DNA of 63,950 nucleotides from Chloroflexota bacterium (GTDB lineage Bacteria; Chloroflexota; Limnocylindria; Limnocylindrales; CSP1-4), in assembly GCA_025358515.1 (NCBI GenBank), contig JANYJG010000039.1:1-63950 (forward strand), written 5' to 3'. Of this stretch, positions 45,400 through 53,214 are shown piece by piece. The position numbers and the translations under genes were made by a program. How positions within the stretch are numbered: the stretch's first letter is position 1; each line of letters begins with the position of its first letter. Below the pieces are notes generated by a model. The model searched no databases and was not told where the DNA came from. It saw only the letters and a list, made by a program, of their open reading frames with translations.

Positions 45400-46733
45400 A
45401 CCGCTTGCCGGGCCAGCTTCCTAGCCAGTCTCGCGCGTCGCCCCGCTAGGTCTGCCTCGAGGCCCCTCCGCAGAGTCGGTGTGCCCATGCCGCGGCTGCG
45501 AAATAGCGCCAGCAATGCCTGGTCGGTGGCCGCCCAGGCACCTTCTGGGTCGCGCTGGCGGTGCTCCCGCTCCTTGGCGAGTTCGATCCAGCCTAATGCA
45601 GCGAGCGGCCCCGGAGCCGCAACCAGACGGCTCCAGACAAGTCCAGCCTCCGCCGCTCGCCCAAGGCGCCGCAGCAGGCGGGCCAGCTCCATCGTGGCTT
45701 GGGCCACGTCCGGATTGCCGGCGTCTACGCCAGAACCGTCCGGGCCAACGGCGCCCATCTCCAAGCAGCCGATGGCTTCTTCCATTTGGTCTTCGTGCCG
45801 GTACAGCCGTGCCAGCCGCACCAGGTCCCCAGGCGGCGCCCAGCGCCGCACCTCGGCGTGGCCGTAGCCGTGTTCCAAGTGGGCCAGGATCCGGCCCAGC
45901 GTGACCACGTCCTCCGCATTGTGGCGGGCTACCACTCGGATCGGCCCGGCGGGACCGCCGCGGAGGAACGAGTGATACAGGGCCGGGATCTCCCACGATG
46001 GCAGGTCCGGGGCGCGGTGTCGGCGAAGCAGGCTCTTCTCCACGGTTTGGAGCCGAGCATCGGGCAGGCGGTGCCTGAACAGGCGGCGGACCAGCAGTAG
46101 CAGGTCGAGGTGGCTCGCCAGCGGTGGCGGCGGGCGGCGGCCCATGCGGTAGCGCGTCTCGAGCAGGGGCCAGTCGAAGCTCTTGCCGTTGTACGTCACC
46201 AGGCAGGCGCCGCCCGGAATCTCGGCCGAGAGTGCGTCCAGCAACGCCCCCTCCTCGGACAGATCGGGCAGCAGCAACTGCAGCAGCCGCATGCGATCGC
46301 CATCCCAGCGGCCCAGGCCGATCATGAACGCCACTGTTCCCGCCGCGCTGCCCAGGCCGGTAGTCTCCGTGTCGAGGCAGAGCAGGGGAGCGGAGGGGCC
46401 GGGCATGGCCGGCAACTCGGACAGGCGGGCTCGATCGATGGGCAGGTAGACGGGGCGAAGCTCACGCCGCACGTACCAACCATGAGCCGTCTCGATCGCG
46501 TCGCCGTCCAGACCCTCCGCCAGACGACGGGCCAGGGAAGCCGGGTTCACCTCGCCGATGCCCTGCCAAACTGGTCGCGGCGGTCCGGATGGCTCGCTGG
46601 CCGCGACAATTGCGGCGATGGACCGCCGGATCTCGGGGTCCGTCTCGCCGCCGCGCTCGGCTCGAACGCCAGCCACGCGTCCGCGCCGCATCTCTTCGAG
46701 GCGGCGCTGCAGACGAGTTCCGTTTACGGTCAT
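45396..46733 (-). CDS. mrfB: MrfB/YprB-type RNase H-like exonuclease
   Basis: Predicted 445 residues. DEDD-type 3'-5' exonuclease fold: CLDTETTG supplies Asp and Glu, TYNGKSFDWP the third Asp, and RHNAEDVVTLG the last. A helical, TPR-like C-terminal region of about 170 residues follows. Directly downstream of the MrfA-type helicase with an ATGA overlap, it forms the pair known in Bacillus subtilis as mrfAB (yprAB), which removes mitomycin C-type DNA damage independently of UvrABC. The role here is inferred from family and pairing. Confidence 0.9.
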   Translation of the reverse strand: MTVNGTRLQRRLEEMRRGRVAGVRAERGGETDPEIRRSIAAIVAASEPSGPPRPVWQGIGEVNPASLARRLAEGLDGDAIETAHGWYVRRELRPVYLPIDRARLSELPAMPGPSAPLLCLDTETTGLGSAAGTVAFMIGLGRWDGDRMRLLQLLLPDLSEEGALLDALSAEIPGGACLVTYNGKSFDWPLLETRYRMGRRPPPPLASHLDLLLLVRRLFRHRLPDARLQTVEKSLLRRHRAPDLPSWEIPALYHSFLRGGPAGPIRVVARHNAEDVVTLGRILAHLEHGYGHAEVRRWAPPGDLVRLARLYRHEDQMEEAIGCLEMGAVGPDGSGVDAGNPDVAQATMELARLLRRLGRAAEAGLVWSRLVAAPGPLAALGWIELAKEREHRQRDPEGAWAATDQALLALFRSRGMGTPTLRRGLEADLAGRRARLARKLARQAV

Positions 46734-49081
46734 GCCGCGGCCCCGGGCAGTTGGGCGCCGGTGGACAGCGCCCGATCTCCGGTGGCGGCCCCCAGGCCGG
46801 TGGCGGCCCCCAGGGCAGCGAGCAATCGCAAAGCGAGTGCCCTAGCGTCGATGTCGGGCTCGAGCCTGGGTCCCGTGCAGGCTGGGCAGCCACTCTCGCA
46901 GCCACAACCTCCGATCAGGTCGGCGGCACCGGCCAACAACTCCCCGTGCCGATCGAAGAGCCGCTCGGATAGTCCCACACCGCCCGGCACGGCCTCGTAC
47001 AGATAGATTGTCGGGGCCTGATGATGCGGCGATTTAACCTGGGTCACCAGGCCCAGGTCTCGCGGATCCACCATCAGCAAGACCGCAGCCACGGCCTGAA
47101 TGGCTCGGCCCACGCCTCGCAGTGCAACGTCGAGATCGGCCCGTCGCCAACCCTGGGCTGCGGAGTCCACCACCAGCCAGTAGGCCGTCGTCTGCAGCTC
47201 GATCTCCGGCAGATGAACTGGTCCCCAGCCCAGGTTCTCGTCGGTCCCGAACTTCAGCTTCTTGTACATGCTGACCAGGCTTGAAACCATGACCTCGCCG
47301 TGCGCCCGAGTGCAGCCGATGGCCGGCGCGCTATCGAAGGTCTCCAGCGGCTTGAGCGTGACCGCCCTATCGGCGTAGGTGTAGTGGTCGACGTCCACGC
47401 GCCGCACGTACGCCTTGCGCTCATCCCAGTCCAGCCTGTCCACGTGGAATTGGGCCGTTTCGTGCAGGTAGATCGCATCTTCGTGGACGAGCGTCTGGGC
47501 AGCGAAGATGTCAATCTCACCGATGACTCGCGGTCGGTCGCCGGTGGTATCGATAATCACCACGTTTTCTTCCGCAGCCGCCCGGAGCGAGATCGCCGAC
47601 GCCGGAAAGTTTTCGCTCGACCAGTACCAACGACCGTCGCCGGCGCGATGGACGTGGCCTTCCTCGGCCAGGAACGCCAGCAACGGCTCCGCGTCAGTCG
47701 GCCCGAAGTGTTCGCCCGGCTCAAACGGAAGCTCGAAACACGCGGCCTTGAGGTGGCCCAGGAGGACGTGGACGTTGTCCGGATCCAGGCGCGCTTCCTC
47801 TGGCGTGGAGTCCAGCAGGAACTGGGGATGCTCCACCACGTACCGATCCACCGGGCCGCCCCCCGCTATCAGGATCGAGACGCTCGTCCCAGAACGGCGG
47901 CCGGCCCGGCCCATCTGCTGCCACGTCGCGGCGATGGAACCTGGGTATCCGGCCAGGATCGATACATCCAGCTGGCCCACGTCCACGCCCAGTTCCAGGG
48001 CATTGGTGGTGACCACGCCCAGCAATTCGCCGCTGCGCAGGCCGCGTTCTACGGCCCGCCTTTCCGTAGGCAGGTAGCCGCCCCGATAGCCGCGCACCCG
48101 GCTGCGTGGACCGTTACCAAGCCGCAGGGATTCGCGCAGCGTTGAGAGCATGAGCTCAACGCCGACTCGGGAGCGACCGAAGACGAGGGTCTGGCGGCCG
48201 GCTTGCAGGAACGGCAAGGCCCAGCGAGTCGCAAGCGCCTGGGCGGATCCCCGCGCACCGGTGGAGCGATCGATGAGAGGCGGCTGGACCATCAGAACGT
48301 GCCTCTCACCGGCGGGGGCGCCGTTGCGGTCGATCAGGCGGGGAGCTCGGCCGGTCAGCGCCGCGGCCAGTTCGGCGGGGTTACCGATGGTGGCGGAGCA
48401 GCACACGATGATCGGGTGCGAGCCGTAGTGGGCGCAGATCCGCAGCAGCCGCCGCAGGACGTTGGCCACATGCCCACCGAACAGGCCGCGGTACATGTGC
48501 AACTCGTCGATGACGATGATCTGGAGTTGTTCGAAGAGCTGGAACCATTTGGTGTGGTGCGGCAGGATGGCTGCGTGGAGCATATCCGGGTTCGTGACCA
48601 CGACCTGCCCGGCCGAACGAATCGCCGAGCGGATCGCATTGGGCGTGTCGCCGTCGTAGGTTGATGCGTTGATCTGCAGCGACGATGCGCGGCTCAGTTC
48701 GCCCAGCTCCGCGACCTGATCCTGGCCTAGGGCCTTGGTGGGGAAGAGGAACAGGGCGCGCGCCGTAGGATCTTCCGAGAGCGCTTGGAGGGTGGGCACG
48801 AGGTAGCACAGTGTTTTGCCGGATGCCGTGGGAGTGACGACGACCACGTCCTCGCCGGCGCGGACTGCCTCCACGGCCTCTAACTGATGACGGTACAGGC
48901 CACTTACGCCGCGCGATTCCAGGCCTGCCCTGATGCTCGGGTTCAACCATGACGGGAACGGGACAGAATCGGCGGCGCGAGCGGGTATCCTGGCGTGGTG
49001 GACGATGCCGTTCGCCAGCGACGGTTCTTCAAGCAGCCGGTTCAGCACCTGTTCGACGCCTGCCGGCTCGTAGTACCTCAT
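46730..49081 (-). CDS. mrfA: MrfA/YprA-type DEAD-box DNA helicase with C-terminal zinc site
   Basis: Predicted 783 residues from ATG 49081, with GAGG six bases upstream; ATG 49102 would add seven residues. Superfamily 2 helicase: Walker A TPTASGKT, motif II IDELHMYRG, motif III SATIGNP, and the C-terminal RecA domain with QQMGRAGRRS. The DUF1998 domain at the end carries four cysteines in GGCGCESGCPAC that bind a metal in B. subtilis MrfA. In that species MrfA unwinds 3'-5' and works with MrfB on mitomycin lesions. A TAGACT (49122-49127) is a candidate -10, divergent from the FtsB-like promoter. Confidence 0.92.
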   Translation of the reverse strand: MRYYEPAGVEQVLNRLLEEPSLANGIVHHARIPARAADSVPFPSWLNPSIRAGLESRGVSGLYRHQLEAVEAVRAGEDVVVVTPTASGKTLCYLVPTLQALSEDPTARALFLFPTKALGQDQVAELGELSRASSLQINASTYDGDTPNAIRSAIRSAGQVVVTNPDMLHAAILPHHTKWFQLFEQLQIIVIDELHMYRGLFGGHVANVLRRLLRICAHYGSHPIIVCCSATIGNPAELAAALTGRAPRLIDRNGAPAGERHVLMVQPPLIDRSTGARGSAQALATRWALPFLQAGRQTLVFGRSRVGVELMLSTLRESLRLGNGPRSRVRGYRGGYLPTERRAVERGLRSGELLGVVTTNALELGVDVGQLDVSILAGYPGSIAATWQQMGRAGRRSGTSVSILIAGGGPVDRYVVEHPQFLLDSTPEEARLDPDNVHVLLGHLKAACFELPFEPGEHFGPTDAEPLLAFLAEEGHVHRAGDGRWYWSSENFPASAISLRAAAEENVVIIDTTGDRPRVIGEIDIFAAQTLVHEDAIYLHETAQFHVDRLDWDERKAYVRRVDVDHYTYADRAVTLKPLETFDSAPAIGCTRAHGEVMVSSLVSMYKKLKFGTDENLGWGPVHLPEIELQTTAYWLVVDSAAQGWRRADLDVALRGVGRAIQAVAAVLLMVDPRDLGLVTQVKSPHHQAPTIYLYEAVPGGVGLSERLFDRHGELLAGAADLIGGCGCESGCPACTGPRLEPDIDARALALRLLAALGAATGLGAATGDRALSTGAQLPGAAA

Positions 49082-49121
49082 CGCCATCCTCAAATCGAAC
49101 ATCCGTGCGAAAGTGTGGCCC

Positions 49122-49127
49122 AGTCTA
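49122..49127 (-). promoter_or_regulatory. Candidate -10 of the mrfAB operon
   Basis: Read on the minus strand the hexamer is TAGACT, giving a leader of about 35 bases to ATG 49081. No good -35 is visible. It lies only 28 bases from the -35 of the divergent FtsB-like gene, so the two promoters may interfere. Confidence 0.3.
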
Positions 49128-49154
49128 GCAGCGTGCGCAAGAGGGCGGACGTTG

Positions 49155-49183
49155 TTGACACGTCAGCTGCGGGCAGCTACGAT
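49155..49183 (+). promoter_or_regulatory. Consensus sigma70-type promoter, leaderless, for the FtsB-like gene
   Basis: TTGACA (49155-49160) is a perfect -35. After 17 bases comes TACGAT (49178-49183), then TCACAA and ATG 49190. The expected transcription start coincides with the A of the start codon. There is no Shine-Dalgarno. This is the best promoter in the window and the anchor for the leaderless-transcript interpretation of the other genes. Confidence 0.8.
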
Positions 49184-49189
49184 TCACAA

Positions 49190-49648
49190 ATGCCAGGACA
49201 CGAGATCGACATCCCAGTGGACCAGCAGATCGCACAGCCACCGGTTGCCGCCCGTCCGGCTAGGGGAATCAACGGCCGGCGGTTGGCGGTCCTGGTCGCC
49301 GGCCTAGTCAGCCTGTGGCTCGTGGGCGTCTTCGCGCGCCAGGTTGGAGACGCGGCGACGGCGGCCAATCAGGCCGATCAGATGCGGGCCCGTAACGCCG
49401 CGGTATCGCGCGATCTGACCGAACTTCAAAAGGAACTGGAGTTGATCCAGCAACCGGCATTCGTCGCCAACGTGGCTCGGGGCTACATGCTCGGGTCTCC
49501 GCGTGAGATCCCGTTCACGATCGATCCCAACGCCCCGGCCCTGCCGGCCGACGCGCCCGGCTCGGTCGGCATCAGGCCAGACGACGCGGCTTCGGAGCGG
49601 TCGCCGTTCGATGCCTGGCTGCAGGCGCTCTTCGGCCAGCAGCGGTAG
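49190..49648 (+). CDS. FtsB/DivIC-like septum formation initiator family protein
   Basis: Predicted 152 residues. A cytoplasmic N-terminus of about 35 residues, one transmembrane helix (LAVLVAGLVSLWLVGVFA) and an extracytoplasmic coiled coil (RNAAVSRDLTELQKELELI) followed by ARGYMLGSPREIPF match the FtsB/DivIC layout. These proteins join FtsL and FtsQ in the divisome. The C-terminal 45 residues are Pro/Ala/Asp-rich. Start is fixed by the promoter, since the message appears leaderless. Confidence 0.82.
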   Translation: MPGHEIDIPVDQQIAQPPVAARPARGINGRRLAVLVAGLVSLWLVGVFARQVGDAATAANQADQMRARNAAVSRDLTELQKELELIQQPAFVANVARGYMLGSPREIPFTIDPNAPALPADAPGSVGIRPDDAASERSPFDAWLQALFGQQR

Positions 49649-49679
49649 CGGAACCTTCGAGGTTCGCCGTCCGTGGCGC

Positions 49680-49685
49680 TACGAT
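49680..49685 (+). promoter_or_regulatory. -10-like hexamer six bases before the luciferase-like oxidoreductase gene
   Basis: TACGAT, then GCGCCA, then ATG 49692, the same hexamer and spacing as the well-supported promoter 500 bases upstream. The -35 match is poor (TTCGAG at 18 bases). Confidence 0.45.
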
Positions 49686-49691
49686 GCGCCA

Positions 49692-50630
49692 ATGAATGTT
49701 GCTGTCGCGGATCGCCGGCGCCCGATCAAGGTCGGCATCCAACTCCCGGAGATCGAGCGGCCCGTCCGCTGGCCCGAGCTAGCGTCGATGATCCGACGGA
49801 TTGAGGAACTCGGCTTCGATTCGATCTGGACCGGCGACCACTTCCTGTACCACATGGCGGACGGCACCTCGGATGCACCCTGGGATGCCTGGTCCGTTCT
49901 GGCGGCCGCCGCGGCAATCACCTCGCGAGTCTCGCTCGGGCCGCTAGTTACTCCGGTTGGGTTCTACAACCCGGCTGTGCTGGCCAAGAAGGCGGCGACG
50001 GTGGACGAGATTTCCGGAGGACGCCTCGTGTTGGGACTCGGGGCCGGCTGGAACGATGTCGAGTTCCGGGGCTACGGCGTGCCGTACGACCATCGGATTT
50101 CGCGGTTCGAGGAAGCCTTCACGATCATTCGAACGTTGCTTCAGGAAGGCGAGATCGACTTTGAGGGGAAGTACTTCAGTGCCCGCGATTGCCAGCTCGT
50201 GCCACGGTCGCGCCCCGGCGGGCCGCCGATACTCATTGGTTCGCTGGGTGAGCGGATGCTCAACATAACCCTGCCATACGTGGCGTCTTGGAACGTTTGG
50301 CATACCGAGACCAAGAACAGCTCCACCGGCGTGGCGCCGCTGCTCACCCGTGTGGCGTCGGCCTGCGGGAAGGTTGGGCGAGATCCGTCGACGGTCGAGG
50401 CTAGCGTGGTGGTTCTGGTGCGGATGGCCGGTGGCCTCGGTCGCCGCCAGGGCGACGGCAACATGGACACCACGCCGAACCCGCTTGAGGGTTCGCCAGA
50501 AGTCATTGCCGAGGAAATGCGCGCCTACGCTCGTGCCGGCGTTTCGGAGGTCCAGCTGGTCGTGGATCCGATCACAATCGAATCGATTGAGGCTCTCGCG
50601 CCGGCGCTGGAACTTCTCGACCGCAGCTAA
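49692..50630 (+). CDS. LLM-class (luciferase-like) oxidoreductase, probably F420-dependent
   Basis: Predicted 312 residues. TIM-barrel bacterial luciferase family: GFDSIWTGDHF, VSLGPLVTPVGFYNPAVLAK and LVLGLGAGWNDVEF are the family blocks. The sequence is closest in style to F420-dependent members of Actinobacteria and Chloroflexota; FMN-dependent use cannot be excluded by eye. Substrate is unknown. The DUF2342-type gene at 40472, a family linked to F420 organisms, is in line with F420 use. Confidence 0.88.
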   Translation: MNVAVADRRRPIKVGIQLPEIERPVRWPELASMIRRIEELGFDSIWTGDHFLYHMADGTSDAPWDAWSVLAAAAAITSRVSLGPLVTPVGFYNPAVLAKKAATVDEISGGRLVLGLGAGWNDVEFRGYGVPYDHRISRFEEAFTIIRTLLQEGEIDFEGKYFSARDCQLVPRSRPGGPPILIGSLGERMLNITLPYVASWNVWHTETKNSSTGVAPLLTRVASACGKVGRDPSTVEASVVVLVRMAGGLGRRQGDGNMDTTPNPLEGSPEVIAEEMRAYARAGVSEVQLVVDPITIESIEALAPALELLDRS

Positions 50631-50726
50631 GCGGTGCGGTTCTGCTTCGGCCGGGCACATCCGCTAAACTACGCCGCGCACCGGCGGAGTCGGCCCTCGC
50701 AGCTTTTCGCAGCCGCCGTGGCATGG

Positions 50727-50732
50727 CATACT
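50727..50732 (+). promoter_or_regulatory. -10 element of the CAT-anticodon tRNA gene
   Basis: CATACT ends exactly ten bases before the mature tRNA 5' end, the same spacing as for tRNA-Leu at 9547. The -35 region is weak (TTTTCG at 17 bases). Confidence 0.4.
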
Positions 50733-50742
50733 CCCGATTCGT

Positions 50743-50817
50743 GGCTGGGTAGCTCAGTGGCAGAGCAAGCGGCTCATAATCGCTAGGTCGTTGGTTCAAA
50801 TCCAACCCCAGCTACCA
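50743..50817 (+). tRNA. tRNA with CAT anticodon (Ile2 or elongator Met)
   Basis: Acceptor arms are GGCTGGG (50743-50749) and CCCAGCT (50807-50813), so the first pair is G-U, with discriminator A and encoded CCA. The anticodon arm AGCGG-CTCATAA-TCGCT gives anticodon CAT. The body (CTCATAATCGCT and GGTCG next to the T arm) resembles E. coli tRNA-Ile2, whose C34 is modified to lysidine by TilS, more than E. coli tRNA-Met. It lacks initiator features: the first pair is not the C-A mismatch. Identity needs a TilS-determinant comparison. Confidence 0.93.
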
Positions 50818-50962
50818 ACTCCGCGTTTGTTGAAGGCGGTCAGGCAGGAGCCCGGCCGCTTTCTCGTTCATGGCGGCATGGGCGAAGCATCGCACCAGAC
50901 GGCCATCGGCTGATGCGACGGGCAAAACAGGCCTCCTTTTCAGGAAACTGATCGAACATCCG

Positions 50963-51024
50963 AAGGTCACAGTGAGTCATAGGGATAGAGATGTCGCGCG
51001 GCTCGCGACTATTGCGGTGACCTT
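50963..51024. repeat. Nested inverted repeat upstream of ftsH
   Basis: AAGGTCAC (50963-50970) is complementary to GTGACCTT (51017-51024). Inside, GTCGCG (50993-50998) and CGCGAC (51004-51009) form a six-pair hairpin with a five-base loop. The whole could fold as an RNA of about 62 bases with an asymmetric internal loop (22 and 7 bases). It lies upstream of the candidate ftsH -10, so it would be transcribed only by read-through or from its own promoter. Confidence 0.5.
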
Positions 51025-51069
51025 TCAAGGCCCAAGGACCCACCGTGCGAGCCGAGAGACCCTCGGGCG

Positions 51070-51075
51070 TATACT
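51070..51075 (+). promoter_or_regulatory. Candidate -10 of ftsH
   Basis: TATACT would start transcription near 51082, giving a leader of about 48 bases containing GGAGG (51113-51117). No good -35 is visible. Confidence 0.4.
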
Positions 51076-51129
51076 GCGGCGGCCCGTCGGCTACGTACCG
51101 ACCGCCAATTCCGGAGGCACTGCTAGACA

Positions 51130-53076
51130 TTGAACACGCGATTCTTCCGCAACCTGATCGTCATGCTGGTCCTCGTTACCGCCACTGCAGCGCTGCTGTA
51201 TGCCCTCATCCAGCCGACCCAGCCGGACACCAAGTCCTACTCTGACTTCCAAAAGGATGTCAAGGCGGGCCTGGTCGCCAAGGTCGTCCAGCAGGACGCG
51301 AGTCTGACCGTCACCGAGAACGACTCGAACAAGACGACGTACACCACCGTGTCCGACTCCCCCCAGATCGGCATCAAGGCCACCCTGGAGAACTGGCTTA
51401 GCCAGGCCGGCAGGCAGACGGACAGCATCAACTTCAAGGTCAATCTGCCGCCTGACACCGGCTGGATCATGCTGCTGCTCACGACCCTGGTGCCGGTTGG
51501 CCTCGTCATCCTCTTCATCGTCTTCTTCATGCGCCAGGCGCAGGGCACCAACAACCAGGCCATGAGCTTCGGCAAGAGCCGGGCCCGGATGTTCCTGGGC
51601 AACAAGACGTTAGTCACATTCGCCGACGTCGCCGGGGTCGACGAGGCAAAAACGGACCTTCAAGAGGTCGTCGAGTTCCTGAAGTACCCGGAAAAGTTCA
51701 ACTCTCTGGGTGCCCGCATCCCCCGCGGCGTGCTTCTCGTCGGCCCTCCTGGAACCGGCAAGACGCTGCTGGCCCGGGCCGTGGCCGGTGAGGCCGGCGT
51801 GCCCTTCTTCTCGATCTCCGGCTCGGAGTTCGTCGAGATGTTCGTCGGCGTGGGCGCCAGCCGCGTCCGCGATCTGTTCGATCAGGCCAAGCGCAATTCA
51901 CCCTGCATCGTCTTCGTCGACGAGATCGACGCGGTCGGTCGCCAACGCGGCGCAGGCCTCGGCGGCTCCCACGACGAGCGCGAACAGACCCTCAACCAGA
52001 TTCTCGTCGAGATGGACGGCTTCGACACGAATACCAACGTGATCGTGGTTGCCGCCACCAACCGGCCCGACGTGCTCGATCCGGCGCTGCTTCGCCCGGG
52101 CCGCTTCGACCGCCAGGTCATCCTGGATCGCCCGGACCTCCGTGGTCGCATGGCCATCCTGAAGGTCCACACCAAGGGCAAGCCGCTCGACAAGAACGTC
52201 GATCCAGAGAACCTGGCCCGCCAGTCACCCGGCTTCTCCGGCGCGGACCTGGCCAACCTGGTCAACGAGGCCGCCATTCTGGCCGCTCGCCGCAACCGCA
52301 AGACCATCGGCCAGTCCGAGTTCAACGAAGCGTTGGAGCGGATCGTGGCCGGCCCAGAGCGCAAGAGCCGCATCATCTCCGACGCGGAGAAGCGGATCAT
52401 CGCCATCCACGAAGGCGGACACGCGGTCGTTCAAAGGGTCCTGCCCAAATGCGATCCCGTCCATAAGGTCACGATCATCAGCCGCGGTATGGCCCTCGGC
52501 TACACCATGGCTTTGCCGATGGAAGATCGCTACCTGCAATCCAAGACCGAATTCGAGGACAAGATCGCCGGTCTGCTTGGCGGCAATGCCGCGGAGCGGC
52601 TCATCTTCGGTGACACCACGACCGGCGCCAGCAATGACATAGAGAAGGCGACGGATCTGGCCCGCCGGATGGTGACCGAGTGGGGCATGAGCGACAAGCT
52701 CGGCCCGCTGGCGTTCGGCAAGCACGACGAGATGGTGTTCTTGGGTCGAGAGATCGGCGAGCAGCGCAACTACTCCGACGACGTTGCCAAATTGATCGAC
52801 GAAGAAGTCCGCGCCCTCATCGAGCATGGCTACGCTCGGGCAACCCAAACTCTGACCGACAACAAGGCAAGGCTGTTGACTCTGGCCGATAAGCTCATTG
52901 CCGAAGAGACGGTCGAGGGCGAGGAGTTCGAGAAGATCTTCGACGGCCTGCCGCCCAAGCTCAACCTGCACGGCATCTCCGGGCTGACGCCGCTGTCGGA
53001 GCCGTGGCTGCCGCCGACCTCCGCCCCCAGCGCACCGCCGGCCGGAAGCCCAAGCCCAAGCCCGAGCGCGTCCTAG
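51130..53076 (+). CDS. ftsH: FtsH, membrane-bound ATP-dependent zinc metalloprotease
   Basis: Predicted 648 residues from TTG 51130. Two transmembrane helices (about 8-28 and 112-134) flank a periplasmic domain. The AAA module has Walker A GPPGTGKT, Walker [10 protein letters not shown], the pore motif FVEMFVG and the second region of homology around [17 protein letters not shown]. The M41 protease domain has the zinc motif HEGGH with a third ligand Asp in the downstream helix. The last 30 residues are Pro/Ser-rich. The Shine-Dalgarno is twelve bases from the start, longer than ideal. FtsH degrades damaged membrane proteins and regulators. Confidence 0.97.
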   Translation: MNTRFFRNLIVMLVLVTATAALLYALIQPTQPDTKSYSDFQKDVKAGLVAKVVQQDASLTVTENDSNKTTYTTVSDSPQIGIKATLENWLSQAGRQTDSINFKVNLPPDTGWIMLLLTTLVPVGLVILFIVFFMRQAQGTNNQAMSFGKSRARMFLGNKTLVTFADVAGVDEAKTDLQEVVEFLKYPEKFNSLGARIPRGVLLVGPPGTGKTLLARAVAGEAGVPFFSISGSEFVEMFVGVGASRVRDLFDQAKRNSPCIVFVDEIDAVGRQRGAGLGGSHDEREQTLNQILVEMDGFDTNTNVIVVAATNRPDVLDPALLRPGRFDRQVILDRPDLRGRMAILKVHTKGKPLDKNVDPENLARQSPGFSGADLANLVNEAAILAARRNRKTIGQSEFNEALERIVAGPERKSRIISDAEKRIIAIHEGGHAVVQRVLPKCDPVHKVTIISRGMALGYTMALPMEDRYLQSKTEFEDKIAGLLGGNAAERLIFGDTTTGASNDIEKATDLARRMVTEWGMSDKLGPLAFGKHDEMVFLGREIGEQRNYSDDVAKLIDEEVRALIEHGYARATQTLTDNKARLLTLADKLIAEETVEGEEFEKIFDGLPPKLNLHGISGLTPLSEPWLPPTSAPSAPPAGSPSPSPSAS

Positions 53077-53214
53077 ACGTCCCACATCCCATAGCAACAG
53101 AGCCGGGCGGCCACACGGCTGCCCGGTTTCCGTTTGACCGCAGCCAGCGCCCGCGAGCACGTCCGTGGCCCCTGGCTACAATCGAGCTGCTGCGGCCCCA
53201 ACTGGAGAGCCCGA

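Larger units (their letters stand above)
50818..51129 (+). other. 312-base region between the tRNA and ftsH
   Basis: No supportable protein gene. The region contains a nested inverted repeat (50963-51024), a -10-like TATACT (51070-51075) for ftsH, and GGAGG (51113-51117) twelve bases before the TTG start of ftsH. Right after the tRNA I see only weak GC-rich complementarity and no convincing terminator. Confidence 0.5.

Noticed and set aside
50840..51130. Possible 96-residue minus-strand gene upstream of ftsH
   Set aside because: No Shine-Dalgarno, no motif, and it overlaps the ftsH leader and the inverted repeat.
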